Source of the DNA: Polynucleobacter necessarius
Lineage (GTDB): Bacteria; Pseudomonadota; Gammaproteobacteria; Burkholderiales; Burkholderiaceae
Reading direction: 5' to 3'
Assembly: GCF_900095175.1 (NCBI RefSeq)
Contig: NZ_LT606946.1
Coordinates: 1,269,416 to 1,333,415 of the forward strand
DNA length: 64,000 bases
The notes under the pieces are model-generated. The model was not told the origin of the DNA. It ran no database searches and was given only the letters and a program-made list of their open reading frames with translations. Position 1 is the first letter of the stretch, and every line of letters begins with the position of its first letter. Below, piece after piece: positions 1 to 9,501 of the stretch. The position numbers and the translations under genes are program-made.

Positions 1-48
1 GCTGTGCAATACAAAAGCAGGTTCGTCAGCAACACGAATGGAGGCCAT
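1..48 (-). CDS. recO: DNA repair protein RecO, N-terminal fragment
   Basis: Only the first 16 codons lie in the window; the rest continues off the left edge. Reading minus from the ATG at 48 gives MASIRVADEPAFVLHS, which matches the start of betaproteobacterial RecO, where a PAFVLH segment opens the OB fold. RecO loads RecA on SSB-coated single-stranded DNA in the RecFOR pathway. It starts 6 bp after the era stop, as expected for the lepA-lepB-rnc-era-recO operon. The call rests on this short match and on synteny. Confidence 0.75.
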   Translation of the reverse strand, partial: MASIRVADEPAFVLHS

Positions 49-54
49 GAATGA

Positions 55-990
55 TTACTCTAGACTTTGCGCCCGTAATTCAGCACGATCATCTGCCCAG
101 CCACGCTTAACCTTGACCCAAGTCTCCAGGAATACCTTCCCATCAAAAAGCTTTTCCATATCAATGCGGGCGTCAGTTGAAATCTTCTTGAGTCGCTCAC
201 CCTTGGCGCCAATAATCATCGCCTTATGGCTATCGCGATCAACCAAAATGGTTGCTGCGATACGGCGCATCTTGCCATCCATCTTGAACTGATCAATGAC
301 TACTGTGCTGGTGTAAGGCAATTCCTCGCCAGTAAAGCGGAAGACCTTCTCACGTAGGATCTCAGCAGCCAAGAAACGCTCGCTGCGATCGGTGATGGTA
401 TCGCCATCATATACAGCCGGCGCCTCAGGCAAGTAGTCCTCGAGCACATCTAATAATCTTTCAACATCTCCGGGACTCTTAGCGCTCATCGGGACGATTT
501 CAGCGAACTCACACTTCTGATCTTCATGGCCACCTAATTCACACCAAGGACGGGCCATCTCTTTGATAAAGTTGAGTAATGCTTGATCACGCTCAGAAGG
601 AGTCTGAAAACGACTATTAAATAAATCCAATTTATTTAATACCAAAACAACAGGCAGATCATCTGGCAGCAACTTCAAAACTTTCTTGTCATCCTCACCA
701 AAGCAACCTGCTTCAACTACAAAGCAAGCTACGTTCACATCCTGCAATGCTGTAGTTACAGTACGGTTTAATGCCTTGTTGAGGGTGTTCATTAAACGAG
801 TCTGAAAGCCTGGCGTATCAATGAAGATAAACTGCGCTTCTTCGCGATTCTGAATACCTAAAATACGGTGGCGCGTAGTCTGAGCTTTACGGGAGGTAAT
901 ACTGATCTTCTGACCAACCAAAGCATTCAAGAGAGTCGATTTGCCCATATTGGGACGACCAACAATGGCGATAGTGCCGCATCTAAACAC
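55..990 (-). CDS. era: GTPase Era (30S subunit maturation)
   Basis: Era binds the 3' end of 16S rRNA and acts as a checkpoint GTPase in 30S assembly. The 311-residue protein shows the G1 loop GRPNMGKS (11-18), G3 DTPG (58-61) and G4 NKLD (119-122), then a C-terminal KH domain with the GAKG loop near residue 265. The start is a GTG at 990, only 2 bp after the rnc stop, so translation is probably coupled to rnc. Length is near the usual 300 residues of Era; the N-terminus is compact with the P-loop at residue 11. The rnc-era-recO order is standard. Confidence 0.96.
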   Translation of the reverse strand: MFRCGTIAIVGRPNMGKSTLLNALVGQKISITSRKAQTTRHRILGIQNREEAQFIFIDTPGFQTRLMNTLNKALNRTVTTALQDVNVACFVVEAGCFGEDDKKVLKLLPDDLPVVLVLNKLDLFNSRFQTPSERDQALLNFIKEMARPWCELGGHEDQKCEFAEIVPMSAKSPGDVERLLDVLEDYLPEAPAVYDGDTITDRSERFLAAEILREKVFRFTGEELPYTSTVVIDQFKMDGKMRRIAATILVDRDSHKAMIIGAKGERLKKISTDARIDMEKLFDGKVFLETWVKVKRGWADDRAELRAQSLE

Positions 991-992
991 GA

Positions 993-1784
993 TTAACCCT
1001 TCAGCTTAAGATTTAACTGCTCTTCGGTAGCTACTTTTTTTGCCGCTTTCTTTTTCGCTGACCGAGTCTTTTTAGGTTTACCCAATTCTTGCGGCAAAGC
1101 TTTTAGTGCGGCAATTAAGGCAATTTTCGCGGCTGCCTGTTCTGCTGCACGTCGAGATGCGCCCTCACCCTTAACCGATACCTTGAGATTCGGTATTAAG
1201 CATTCAACCTCAAATTGCTGGTTGTGGGCCGTACCACTTGTACCAGTAACGTTATAAGCAGGTAGTGGCAACTGATAACTCTGCAAACACTCTTGCAACA
1301 AAGTCTTATCGTCTTTACCCAGAGTCTTAGGGTCAACGTTAGCCAAGATGATGGAATACAGCTTACGAAGACACGTCTTAGCTGCGTCAAATCCACCATC
1401 CAAAAAGATTGCACCGGTGACTGCCTCAAGCGTATCCGCCAGAATAGATGGACGACGGAAGCCACCGCTCTTCAACTCGCCCTCGCCTAAGCGTAGATAG
1501 TCTGATAGAGATAAGGTTTGAGCAGTTTCATAGAGCGCTTGCTGTTTGACTAAATTAGCTCGAACACGAGAAAGGTCACCCTCATCTAAATCGGAATAAC
1601 GCTCATAGAGCATTTCAGCAACAACACAATTCAAAATCGAGTCACCTAAAAACTCAAGGCGCTCATTATTTTTCTTGCTGTGGCTTCGATGCGTGAGAGC
1701 TTGATTCAGTAGCTCTAGCTTTTTAAATGTATAGCCCAGTTGTGCTTGCAGTGGTGCAGTTTCGATGACGGCGCGGGCATTCAT
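993..1784 (-). CDS. rnc: ribonuclease III
   Basis: RNase III cleaves double-stranded RNA during rRNA and mRNA processing. The catalytic domain carries the signature [11 protein letters not shown] (residues 41-51) and a second acidic cluster, [16 protein letters not shown] double-stranded-RNA-binding domain follows, with [16 protein letters not shown] chose the ATG at 1784, 4 bp after the lepB stop, giving 263 residues; an upstream start at 1814 would overlap lepB by 26 bp and add ten poorly conserved residues. The C-terminus carries a lysine-rich tail of about 30 residues ([16 protein letters not shown]) beyond the usual end of the dsRBD, which may add RNA affinity; that is inference. Confidence 0.95.
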   Translation of the reverse strand: MNARAVIETAPLQAQLGYTFKKLELLNQALTHRSHSKKNNERLEFLGDSILNCVVAEMLYERYSDLDEGDLSRVRANLVKQQALYETAQTLSLSDYLRLGEGELKSGGFRRPSILADTLEAVTGAIFLDGGFDAAKTCLRKLYSIILANVDPKTLGKDDKTLLQECLQSYQLPLPAYNVTGTSGTAHNQQFEVECLIPNLKVSVKGEGASRRAAEQAAAKIALIAALKALPQELGKPKKTRSAKKKAAKKVATEEQLNLKLKG

Positions 1785-1788
1785 AGCA

Positions 1789-2595
1789 TTACTCGAAGCC
1801 GCCAATGCGACCAAGATCTCCGAGATTCAACCAAACAAAGAATGCTTTACCTACGATATTTTTATCCGGCACAAATCCCCAGTAACGAGAATCCGCACTA
1901 TTGTCTCGGTTATCGCCCATAGCAAAGTAATGGCCAGCAGGCACCTTGCAGGTAAGTCCAGCATTAATGTATTGGCAGTTTTCAAATCCAGGAAAACGTT
2001 CTGTAGGGAACATGCCAACAGGTCGATCAGGATGATTCAAGATCTCATGCTGGTTGCCACCCAAGTCTGCAGGAAATGTTTCTGAAAAGCGCTTGGCATA
2101 ACGCATATTTTCTGGGTCAAGGTAAGGCTCGCCGCCGCTGTATTGCAATGGCTGATTATTTACAGTTAAACGCTTATCTTGATAAGTAATAGTGTCGCCA
2201 GGTATGGCCACCACGCGCTTGATGTAATCAATGGATTCATCGCGCGGATAGCGAAATACCACAACATCACCACGTTTTGGAGATCCTAAATCAATTACCT
2301 TCTGATTGATTACTGGCAAACGAATACCGTAGGTAAATTTATTCACCAGAATAAAGTCGCCAATCTGCAAGGTTGGAATCATCGAGCCCGATGGAATTTT
2401 GAATGGCTCTACGAGAAATGAGCGCAATACAAATACCGCGCAAATTACTGGGAAGAAACCGGCTGTATATTCCAACCACAATGGCATGCGATCGATACCA
2501 GCCACACGTCTTTGCGGGGCAAAGTAATAACGGTCAGCAATCCATGCAATACCTGAGATCACTACCAAGATAAAAAGGATGAGGGCAAAATTCAT
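1789..2595 (-). CDS. lepB: signal peptidase I
   Basis: Inner-membrane leader peptidase that removes Sec and Tat signal peptides. Two N-terminal membrane segments (about 2-20 and 43-60) precede the catalytic serine in [13 protein letters not shown] (Ser71) and the general-base lysine in YIKRVVA (Lys126). The C-terminal box [16 protein letters not shown] is also present. At 268 residues it is shorter than E. coli LepB (324) but normal for betaproteobacteria. Its ATG overlaps the lepA stop by one base (TAATG), so the two are probably translationally coupled. Confidence 0.95.
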   Translation of the reverse strand: MNFALILFILVVISGIAWIADRYYFAPQRRVAGIDRMPLWLEYTAGFFPVICAVFVLRSFLVEPFKIPSGSMIPTLQIGDFILVNKFTYGIRLPVINQKVIDLGSPKRGDVVVFRYPRDESIDYIKRVVAIPGDTITYQDKRLTVNNQPLQYSGGEPYLDPENMRYAKRFSETFPADLGGNQHEILNHPDRPVGMFPTERFPGFENCQYINAGLTCKVPAGHYFAMGDNRDNSADSRYWGFVPDKNIVGKAFFVWLNLGDLGRIGGFE

Positions 2596-4400
2596 TAATC
2601 ATCTACCTGCAAAATAGCCAAGAAGGCTTCCTGTGGAATCTCCACGTTTCCAACTTGCTTCATGCGCTTCTTACCTTCTTTTTGCTTCTCTAATAATTTA
2701 CGTTTACGAGAAATATCGCCGCCATAACACTTAGCCAATACGTTTTTACGTAAGGCCTTCACGTTTTCACGGGCAACAATATTGCTACTGATCGCCGCCT
2801 GAATAGCGACATCAAACATCTGACGTGGAATAATGCCGCGCATCTTAGCAACCACTTCGCGCCCACGATGCTGACTATTGCTACGGTGAACAATTACCGA
2901 CAGCGCATCAACGCGCTCGCTATTAATGAGGATGTCGACTTTAACCACATCAGCCGGACGATATTCTTTAAACTCGTAGTCCACTGATGCATAGCCACGC
3001 GAGATGGATTTCATCTTGTCAAAGAAATCCAAAACAATCTCAGCCATTGGCAGCTCATAGGTTAACTTCACCTGCCGACCAAGGTAATTCATATCCATCT
3101 GAATGCCGCGCTTACCAACACATAGTGTAATGATCGAACCCACATACTCTTGTGGCATGTACAGATTGACCGTCACGATCGGCTCAAGAATCGTATTGAT
3201 CTTGCTAGCCTCTGGCATCTTCGATGGGTTATCTACCGACAAGATGGTGCCGTCAGACTGCTCAACCTGATACACCACCGTTGGTGCAGTAGTGATGAGG
3301 TTCATGCCGTACTGACGCTCTAAACGCTCTTGCACAATCTCCATATGGAGAAGGCCCAAGAAGCCGCAGCGGAATCCAAAACCCAGTGCTTGTGAAACCT
3401 CAGGCTCATATAAGAGTGAAGCATCATTTAGCTGTAGCTTCTCTAAAGACTCTCGGAGTTGATCATATTCACTAGACTCAACTGGGTATAGACCCGCAAA
3501 GACCTGCGGCTTTACTTCTTTAAATCCAGGAAGTGGTTCAGTCGCAGGCACTCGACCTTGTTGCCCAGGTGTATGCGTAACGGTATCGCCCACCTTGGCA
3601 GCTTTTAACTCTTTGATGCCAGCAATCACGAAACCTACCTGACCAGCAGATAACTCTGGGCGATCTACGGACTTCGGACTAAACACACCAACATGCTCGA
3701 CCAAATGACTTGAGCCATTTGCCATCAAGGTAATTTTTTCTTTTGGCTTTAAGGTGCCGTTCACAACGCGCACCAGCATTACCACGCCAACGTAGTTATC
3801 AAACCAAGAGTCAATGATCAAAGCCTGCAAAGGATCTGCTGCATTGCCCTTCGGTGGGGGTACGCGCGCAATCATTTCTTCAATGACATCCTGCACACCT
3901 AATCCTGTCTTAGCAGAACAAGTTACTGCGTCTGATGCATCAATACCAATGACATTTTCAATTTCTTTTTTGGCGCGCTCTGGATCTGCCTGTGGCAAAT
4001 CAATCTTGTTGAGTACTGGCACAACTTCAACACCCAACTCCAGCGCCATATAGCAGTTAGCAACTGTTTGAGCCTCAACCCCTTGACTCGCATCCACCAC
4101 CAAAAGTGCACCTTCACAAGCAGACAGTGAGCGACTCACTTCATATGAAAAGTCGACGTGCCCTGGCGTATCAATCAAATTGATGTTGTAGGTTTTGCCG
4201 TCCTTAGATTTATAAGTTAACGCGGCTGTTTGCGCCTTAATGGTGATACCACGCTCACGCTCGATATCCATCGAGTCGAGAACTTGGGCTTCCATTTCAC
4301 GACCAGAGAGACCACCGCAAAGCTGAATAATGCGATCAGCAAGCGTTGATTTGCCGTGATCAATATGGGCGATGATAGAAAAATTGCGGATTAAATCCAT
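2595..4400 (-). CDS. lepA: elongation factor 4 (LepA), ribosome back-translocase GTPase
   Basis: EF4 is a translational GTPase linked to ribosome back-translocation and to 30S biogenesis. The 601-residue protein starts with the P-loop AHIDHGKS (11-18), followed by the switch sequence [17 protein letters not shown] and NKIDLP. EF-G-like domains and the LepA-specific C-terminal domain follow, including the stretch [20 protein letters not shown]. Length matches the family (about 600). It is the first gene of the lepA-lepB-rnc-era-recO run and lies 144 bp downstream of the DegP-type protease gene. Confidence 0.97.
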   Translation of the reverse strand: MDLIRNFSIIAHIDHGKSTLADRIIQLCGGLSGREMEAQVLDSMDIERERGITIKAQTAALTYKSKDGKTYNINLIDTPGHVDFSYEVSRSLSACEGALLVVDASQGVEAQTVANCYMALELGVEVVPVLNKIDLPQADPERAKKEIENVIGIDASDAVTCSAKTGLGVQDVIEEMIARVPPPKGNAADPLQALIIDSWFDNYVGVVMLVRVVNGTLKPKEKITLMANGSSHLVEHVGVFSPKSVDRPELSAGQVGFVIAGIKELKAAKVGDTVTHTPGQQGRVPATEPLPGFKEVKPQVFAGLYPVESSEYDQLRESLEKLQLNDASLLYEPEVSQALGFGFRCGFLGLLHMEIVQERLERQYGMNLITTAPTVVYQVEQSDGTILSVDNPSKMPEASKINTILEPIVTVNLYMPQEYVGSIITLCVGKRGIQMDMNYLGRQVKLTYELPMAEIVLDFFDKMKSISRGYASVDYEFKEYRPADVVKVDILINSERVDALSVIVHRSNSQHRGREVVAKMRGIIPRQMFDVAIQAAISSNIVARENVKALRKNVLAKCYGGDISRKRKLLEKQKEGKKRMKQVGNVEIPQEAFLAILQVDD

Positions 4401-4486
4401 AGCGTCTTATTTGGTCTTCAAAAAACGCCTTGTCAGAACGCACCACAATGATGCGCTGCAAAAAGCCGTCTTAAAGTGATTGTAAT

Positions 4487-4513
4487 GGGTGGCGCCAAAA
4501 TAGCGCCAAACCC
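4487..4513. other. inverted repeat between the degP-like gene and lepA
   Basis: GGGTGGCGC is followed after a 7-base loop by GCGCC-AA-ACCC, forming a GC-rich hairpin in the 144-bp gap between the protease gene and lepA. On the minus strand there is no uridine run directly after the stem, so it does not look like a standard intrinsic terminator. It could stabilise or separate the lepA leader. Seen in the sequence; its function is not known. Confidence 0.4.
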
Positions 4514-4544
4514 GTTTATTTCGTCCAAAAACCCTGGTTTTGGC

Positions 4545-5990
4545 TTATTTTGACCTTACGGGAATAATCATGGTGCTATCAGCCCGACGGACAAAAACTG
4601 GGACTGACTTATTAGAATCCAAGCCCTTTACCAACCTCTCAAACTGCTTTACTCCGGTAATGTCAGTATCCGCAATCCGAATGATCACATCCCCAGGACG
4701 CACTCCTGCACGCGCCAAAGGACCGTCGCCCAAACCGGTAACCTCAACGCCCCCACGGATATTCAACTCTTTCTTCCTGCTATCTGAGAGCTCAGCAACT
4801 GCCACTCCAAGAGAATTGGCATTTCCATTGGAGGACCCAGATTTATCAGCATTCTTCACAGCAGCAACAGCTTCAGTATCGGCTACAGTTACCATCAAAT
4901 CCCTAGAGCTTCCTTTACGCCAGACCTGCACTGACGCGCTGGTTCCCGGCTTAGTTTCTCCAACAGCTCTTGGCAGGTCAGTAGACTTTGCAATATCACG
5001 GCCATTGAAACTGAGAATCACATCGCCAGACTCAATCCCACCTGCAGCTGCCGGACCACCTGGCTCAACGTTCCGAACATAAGCACCGCGCGGCTTACCT
5101 AAGCCTAAACTTTCAGCAATCTGTTTAGTCATCTCACCTAAAGCAACACCAATACGACCACGCGACATTTTTCCATTGGTACGCAATTGATCTGCAACGC
5201 GCATCGCTTCATCAATTGGGATGGCAAAGGAGATACCCATGTATCCGCCAGAGCGACTAAAGATTTGTGAGTTAATGCCAATCACCTGTCCAGCGGTGTT
5301 TAACAAGGGGCCACCAGAGTTACCTGGATTGACCGCCACGTCAGTCTGAATGAAGGGCAAGTAATCACCAGTATCACGACTCTTGGCGGACACGATGCCA
5401 GCCGTCACGGTATTTTCTAAGCCAAATGGAGAGCCAATCGCTAATACCCACTCACCCACTCTCACGCGAGAAGAATCGCCGAGTGGCAACTTAGGCAAAT
5501 CACGCGCATCAATTTTGACCACCGCCACATCGGTACGCTTATCCATACCCAATAATTTGGCCTTGTACTCCCACTTATCGGTCAAAGTCACGTAAATGGT
5601 GTTCGCACCCTCAACCACGTGAGCATTTGTCAAAATCAAGCCATTGGATTCAATAATGAAACCGGAACCTACGCCGCGATCAGCCTCTTGCGGCTTACCG
5701 GGATTTGGTTGAGCTTGTTTAGGTCCGTTAGGCATTCCTGGAATAGGTACACCAAAGAAACGACGAAAGAATTCCGCTTGATCCTCTGGCATTCCCGGGA
5801 TACCACCCTGGGCTTGCTGCTGCATTACTTTTTCAGTAGTTCGAATATTGACTACTGCTGGACTAGCACGTTCCACCAGATCAGCAAAATCTGGAATAGA
5901 AACCCGAGGACTCTGAGCGGAGGCCTGAGAAATGAATGCAAATTGCCCCAAGCTGAAGATAGCCAAGAGCCTAATAAGGTACTTTTTCAT
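4545..5990 (-). CDS. mucD: periplasmic Do-family serine protease (DegP/MucD type)
   Basis: Periplasmic HtrA-type protease and chaperone for misfolded envelope proteins. A signal peptide (about residues 1-26, ending ASA-Q) leads a trypsin-like domain with catalytic His124 (TNAHVV), Asp154 (RTDVAVV) and Ser225 (GNSGGPL). Two PDZ domains follow, about 265-370 and 390-475. Length 481 agrees with MucD/DegP. In many Burkholderiales and in Pseudomonas this gene closes an rpoE-rseA-rseB-mucD cluster; here fabF lies directly upstream with a 71-bp gap and those regulators are missing. The symbol mucD is a synteny-based choice; degP or degQ would also be acceptable. Confidence 0.93.
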   Translation of the reverse strand: MKKYLIRLLAIFSLGQFAFISQASAQSPRVSIPDFADLVERASPAVVNIRTTEKVMQQQAQGGIPGMPEDQAEFFRRFFGVPIPGMPNGPKQAQPNPGKPQEADRGVGSGFIIESNGLILTNAHVVEGANTIYVTLTDKWEYKAKLLGMDKRTDVAVVKIDARDLPKLPLGDSSRVRVGEWVLAIGSPFGLENTVTAGIVSAKSRDTGDYLPFIQTDVAVNPGNSGGPLLNTAGQVIGINSQIFSRSGGYMGISFAIPIDEAMRVADQLRTNGKMSRGRIGVALGEMTKQIAESLGLGKPRGAYVRNVEPGGPAAAGGIESGDVILSFNGRDIAKSTDLPRAVGETKPGTSASVQVWRKGSSRDLMVTVADTEAVAAVKNADKSGSSNGNANSLGVAVAELSDSRKKELNIRGGVEVTGLGDGPLARAGVRPGDVIIRIADTDITGVKQFERLVKGLDSNKSVPVFVRRADSTMIIPVRSK

Positions 5991-6061
5991 AATGCTATAG
6001 ACCTACTTGGTAAAAACCAACAAATGAAGATACAAAGAAAGGTGGAAACCCAGTATGTATA

Positions 6062-7309
6062 TTAGGTCAATTTGCCAAAAATCAAGGTACCGTTAGTACC
6101 CCCAAAGCCAAAGTTGTTTTTGACGGCATGGTCAATCCTCACATCACGAGCAGTATTGGCGCAGTAGTCCAAATCACACTCAGAATCTTGATTGAAGATG
6201 TTGATTGTCGGTGGAGACTTTTGATTGTGTAAAGCCAGAATGGTAAAGACAGATTCCAAGCCGCCAGCGCCACCCAGGAGGTGACCAGTCATTGACTTGG
6301 TGGAGTTAATCAAAGTCTTCTTGGCATGGTCGCCAAGAGCCGCTTTAATAGCCCCGGTTTCATTCTTATCACCCAAGGGCGTAGAAGTTCCGTGCGCATT
6401 GATGTATTGAATCTGATCGGCATTTAAGCCGGCATCACGCATGGCATTCACCATACAACGACGTGGACCATCCATATTTGGGGCAGTCATGTGATACGCA
6501 TCACCACTCATACCAAAGCCCAAGAGCTCGCAGTAGATTTTTGCGCCACGGGCTTTAGCGTGCTCGTACTCTTCAAGCACAACAACGCCAGCACCCTCCC
6601 CTAGAACGAAACCATCACGGTCCCTATCCCATGGACGAGAAGCAGTAGCAGGATCATCATTGCGAGTAGACAGAGCTCTCGCAGAAGCAAAACCACCAAC
6701 ACCCAATGCAGAAATCGTAGATTCAGCGCCACCAGCAACCATCACATCGGCATCGCCGTACTGAATTAAGCGAGCTGCTAAGCCAATGCTATGCAAGCCA
6801 GTAGTACAAGCCGTCACTGCAGCAACGTTTGGACCTTTGAGACTGAACAAGATGCTGAGATGACCAGAAATCATATTAATGATTGAACCTGGTACAAAGA
6901 ATGGCGAGATGCGACGAGGTCCACGAGCCAACAACTCAGCGCCGGTCTCTTCAATCATCGGCAAACCACCGATACCTGAACCAACCATAACGCCAACGCG
7001 CTCGGCGTTCTCTTCTGTTATCTGTAAACCACTGTCACGAATTGCTTGCGTACCAGCAACGATGCCATAATGGATAAAGGTATCCATATGACGCGCTTCT
7101 TTGGCAGAAGCATATTCTTCGACATTGAAATCTTTCACCTCGCCGGCGAAATGCACGCTCAGCGGAGTGTGGTCAAACTTTGTGATGGTAGCAATGCCTG
7201 ATTTGCCCGCGAGCAAATTAGACCAAGCTACATCAACCGAGTTGCCAACTGGTGAAATAAGGCCAAGGCCGGTAACTACAACCCGGCGGCGGCCATTTGA
7301 TGCTGACAC
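6062..7309 (-). CDS. fabF: 3-oxoacyl-[acyl-carrier-protein] synthase II
   Basis: Elongating condensing enzyme of type II fatty-acid synthesis; it joins malonyl-ACP to a growing acyl-ACP. The Cys-His-His triad is visible: Cys168 in VTACTTG, His306 in INAHGTST and His343 in MTGHLLGG. Length 415 is typical. The start is a GTG at 7309, chosen because the next residues ([14 protein letters not shown]) are the usual FabF N-terminus and acpP stops 28 bp upstream. It is the last gene of the plsX-fabH-fabD-fabG-acpP-fabF cluster. Confidence 0.97.
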   Translation of the reverse strand: MSASNGRRRVVVTGLGLISPVGNSVDVAWSNLLAGKSGIATITKFDHTPLSVHFAGEVKDFNVEEYASAKEARHMDTFIHYGIVAGTQAIRDSGLQITEENAERVGVMVGSGIGGLPMIEETGAELLARGPRRISPFFVPGSIINMISGHLSILFSLKGPNVAAVTACTTGLHSIGLAARLIQYGDADVMVAGGAESTISALGVGGFASARALSTRNDDPATASRPWDRDRDGFVLGEGAGVVVLEEYEHAKARGAKIYCELLGFGMSGDAYHMTAPNMDGPRRCMVNAMRDAGLNADQIQYINAHGTSTPLGDKNETGAIKAALGDHAKKTLINSTKSMTGHLLGGAGGLESVFTILALHNQKSPPTINIFNQDSECDLDYCANTARDVRIDHAVKNNFGFGGTNGTLIFGKLT

Positions 7310-7337
7310 AGTAATAGCTTTTAACTAAGCTAGGGAA

Positions 7338-7577
7338 TTAACCCTGAGCTTTTGACTGAGCAAAATCGATAGCGAGCTGAACAGTAGTAATTTTTTCAGC
7401 TTCTTCATCCGGAATTTCAATCCCGAACTCATCTTCCAAAGCCATTACCAATTCAACAGTGTCAAGAGAGTCTGCGCCTAAGTCATTCACAAAAGAAGAT
7501 TCATTCTTGATCTCTGCTTCTGCGACGCCCAATTGCTCAGCGACGATCTTCTTAACGCGTTGTTCGATGTTATCCAT
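7338..7577 (-). CDS. acpP: acyl carrier protein
   Basis: Small acidic carrier of acyl chains in fatty-acid synthesis. The 79-residue protein has the phosphopantetheine attachment motif DSL with Ser37 ([11 protein letters not shown]). I chose the ATG at 7577 because a strong GGGGGA ribosome-binding site lies 6 bases upstream and the protein then has standard ACP length; an open frame extends 26 codons further upstream but encodes nothing ACP-like. It sits between fabG and fabF. Confidence 0.98.
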   Translation of the reverse strand: MDNIEQRVKKIVAEQLGVAEAEIKNESSFVNDLGADSLDTVELVMALEDEFGIEIPDEEAEKITTVQLAIDFAQSKAQG

Positions 7578-7614
7578 TAATTCCCCCAAGGGTTGTAAAA
7601 AAACGATGAAAAGG

Positions 7615-7623
7615 ATTTTATCA
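7615..7623 (-). promoter_or_regulatory. candidate extended -10 promoter for acpP
   Basis: On the minus strand the fabG-acpP gap holds TGATAAAAT, an extended -10 element (TGn plus a TATAAT-like hexamer) about 38 bases upstream of the acpP start. No good -35 is seen at the usual distance. A separate promoter would suit the high level of ACP compared with the other Fab proteins. The element is seen; its use as a promoter is inference. Confidence 0.4.
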
Positions 7624-7679
7624 GCTTGGCGAGCTAAATTAGTAAATCCGCCCAAAAATGATCAAATTTTTGCCTTATT

Positions 7680-8423
7680 TTAGGCCAAATAGAGGCCGCC
7701 ATTAACGTGTAAGGCGTTACCCGTAATGTATCCAGCGGCTGGAGAGGCTAAAAATGCCACTGCCTGAGCCACATCTTCCGGACTACCTAGGCGAGCTAAA
7801 GGAATGTTCGCTTTTAGCGAATTTTGCTGCTCTTCGCTCAAAGCGCGGGTCATATCGGTATCAATAAAGCCAGGAGCTACACAATTGACAGTGATGTTAC
7901 GGCTACCGATTTCGCGTGCCAAAGCACGAGTCATGCCAGAAACACCTGCTTTAGCAGCGGCGTAATTTGCCTGTCCAGGGTTGCCCATATGGCCAACAAT
8001 CGAGGTGATGTTAATAATGCGTCCACCGCGAGCTTTCATCATGGGGCGCATTACTGCCTGTGACAAACGAAAAACAGCGCTTAAATTGGTATCGATTACA
8101 TCGGTCCATTCATCTGTTTTCATGCGCATGGCTAAGTTATCGCGGGTAATACCTGCGTTATTCACCAAAATATTGATGCCGCCAAAATCCTTCACGATTA
8201 AATCAATGATGTCTTCGCAAGCCTTTGGATCGGTCACATTTAATACCTCGCCACGACCACCACTCGCTTGTAAACGCGTATTGATTGCTTTAGCGCCATC
8301 CTCAGACGTGGCAGTACCAATTACTTTGGCACCACATTTCACTAACTCATCTGCAATAGCCTGACCAATACCGCGCGATGCGCCCGTCACCAGTGCAATT
8401 TGTCCGCTTAAGTCGAGATTCAT
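7680..8423 (-). CDS. fabG: 3-oxoacyl-[acyl-carrier-protein] reductase
   Basis: NADPH-dependent reductase of 3-oxoacyl-ACP, a short-chain dehydrogenase. The 247-residue protein shows the cofactor loop TGASRGIG (13-20), NNAG (88-91) and the catalytic Ser141, Tyr154 and Lys158 (YAAAK). I chose the ATG at 8423, preceded by GGAAGA at a suitable distance. The open frame runs 41 codons further into the end of fabD, but that part is basic, unlike FabG, and overlaps another gene. Confidence 0.97.
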   Translation of the reverse strand: MNLDLSGQIALVTGASRGIGQAIADELVKCGAKVIGTATSEDGAKAINTRLQASGGRGEVLNVTDPKACEDIIDLIVKDFGGINILVNNAGITRDNLAMRMKTDEWTDVIDTNLSAVFRLSQAVMRPMMKARGGRIINITSIVGHMGNPGQANYAAAKAGVSGMTRALAREIGSRNITVNCVAPGFIDTDMTRALSEEQQNSLKANIPLARLGSPEDVAQAVAFLASPAAGYITGNALHVNGGLYLA

Positions 8424-8475
8424 AATTATCTTCCGTTGTTTCTTTGTTATTTCTTTTGATTTCTTATTCGTATTT

Positions 8476-9411
8476 TTACTTAACCGCAGCCAATGCCTCG
8501 TTGAGACTGACTTCATCAAAAATAGGCAAGCCAACCACATTCTCATTGATGCGCTTAGTCAGCCCAGCCAATACCTTGCCAGGGCCACACTCAATCACTT
8601 GAGTGATGCCTTGTTGTGCCATGGCATTGATTGTTTCTTGCCAACGAACTGGCTTAGCAGCTTGACGCACTAAGGCATCCTTAATCGCGGCTGGATCATT
8701 GAGAACATTCACACCAACGTTGTTGACCACAGAAATAGTGGGGACCTTAAATTCAATATCAGCCAAATAGCCTTTGAGTTTTTCTGAAGCGGGCTGCAGC
8801 AATGATGAGTGAAACGGTGCAGATACGGGTAATGGCAAAGCGCGTTTTGCGCCAGCTGCCTTGAGCAATTCGCAAGCCTTAGTCACTGCATCGCTACCAC
8901 CTGCAATAACCACTTGCCCTGGCGCATTGAAGTTCACTGCTTCCACTACGCCACCAGATGCAGCAGCAGCTTCGGCGCAAACAGTTTTCACAATTGCATC
9001 ATCCAAGCCCAAGATCGCAGCCATGCCGCCAGTACCAACTGGTACCGCTGTTTGCATTGCTTCAGCACGAAAGCGCACCAAAGGCACTGCATCCTTAAAA
9101 GAGATTACGCCAGCAGCAACCAAAGCGGAGTATTCACCAAGGCTATGACCAGCCATCATCTGAGGAACGGCGCCACCAGAGGCCAACCAAGCGCGATAAA
9201 ACGCGATCGCTGCAGTCAACATCACTGGCTGAGTGTTGGTAGTTAAGGACAATGCTTCAGCAGGGCCCTCAGCAATGAGTTTTGCAATATCTTCACCCAA
9301 AGCTTCTGAAGCCTCTTGAAGGGTCGCACGCACTTCAGGGCGATTAGCAATCATGTTGAGCATCCCCACTGATTGGGAACCTTGGCCAGGGAATACAAAT
9401 GCAAATGTCAT
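8476..9411 (-). CDS. fabD: malonyl-CoA:ACP transacylase
   Basis: Loads malonyl groups from CoA onto ACP for chain elongation. The protein opens with FVFPGQGSQ (5-13) and has the nucleophile elbow GHSLGE with Ser90; the conserved FHSSLL motif carries the partner histidine in the second half. Length 311 fits the family. It lies between fabH and fabG; the 81-bp gap to fabH contains short repeated motifs listed separately. Confidence 0.97.
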   Translation of the reverse strand: MTFAFVFPGQGSQSVGMLNMIANRPEVRATLQEASEALGEDIAKLIAEGPAEALSLTTNTQPVMLTAAIAFYRAWLASGGAVPQMMAGHSLGEYSALVAAGVISFKDAVPLVRFRAEAMQTAVPVGTGGMAAILGLDDAIVKTVCAEAAAASGGVVEAVNFNAPGQVVIAGGSDAVTKACELLKAAGAKRALPLPVSAPFHSSLLQPASEKLKGYLADIEFKVPTISVVNNVGVNVLNDPAAIKDALVRQAAKPVRWQETINAMAQQGITQVIECGPGKVLAGLTKRINENVVGLPIFDEVSLNEALAAVK

Positions 9412-9447
9412 ATGAATAATCGCTGAATAATAGTTATGAATATATTT

Positions 9448-9501
9448 TTAGCTTTAGCGCTTTGCTTTAGTGTTTTACTTTAGTGCTTTGCTTTAGTATT
9501 T
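9448..9501. repeat. short imperfect repeats between fabH and fabD
   Basis: The strand as given contains repeated variants of GCTTTAG and TTTAGTGCTTTGC across about 50 bases (for example GCGCTTTGCTTTAGTG and GTGCTTTGCTTTAGTA). They fill most of the non-coding gap between fabH and fabD and run up to the fabH stop at 9493. They look like local slippage products rather than a mobile element. No coding potential is apparent. Confidence 0.6.

Noticed and set aside
1785..1814. Upstream start of rnc at 1814
   Set aside because: It would overlap the lepB end by 26 bp and adds ten residues with no counterpart in RNase III; the ATG at 1784 fits the operon spacing.
4540..5082. 180-codon open frame on the plus strand, opposite the protease gene
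   Set aside because: It lies fully antisense to the conserved PDZ region of the protease and shows no family motif; it is a shadow of codon bias.
9448..9501. Short repeats taken as a possible CRISPR or mobile-element end
   Set aside because: Units are short, overlapping and imperfect, with no spacers, no terminal inverted repeats and no transposase.
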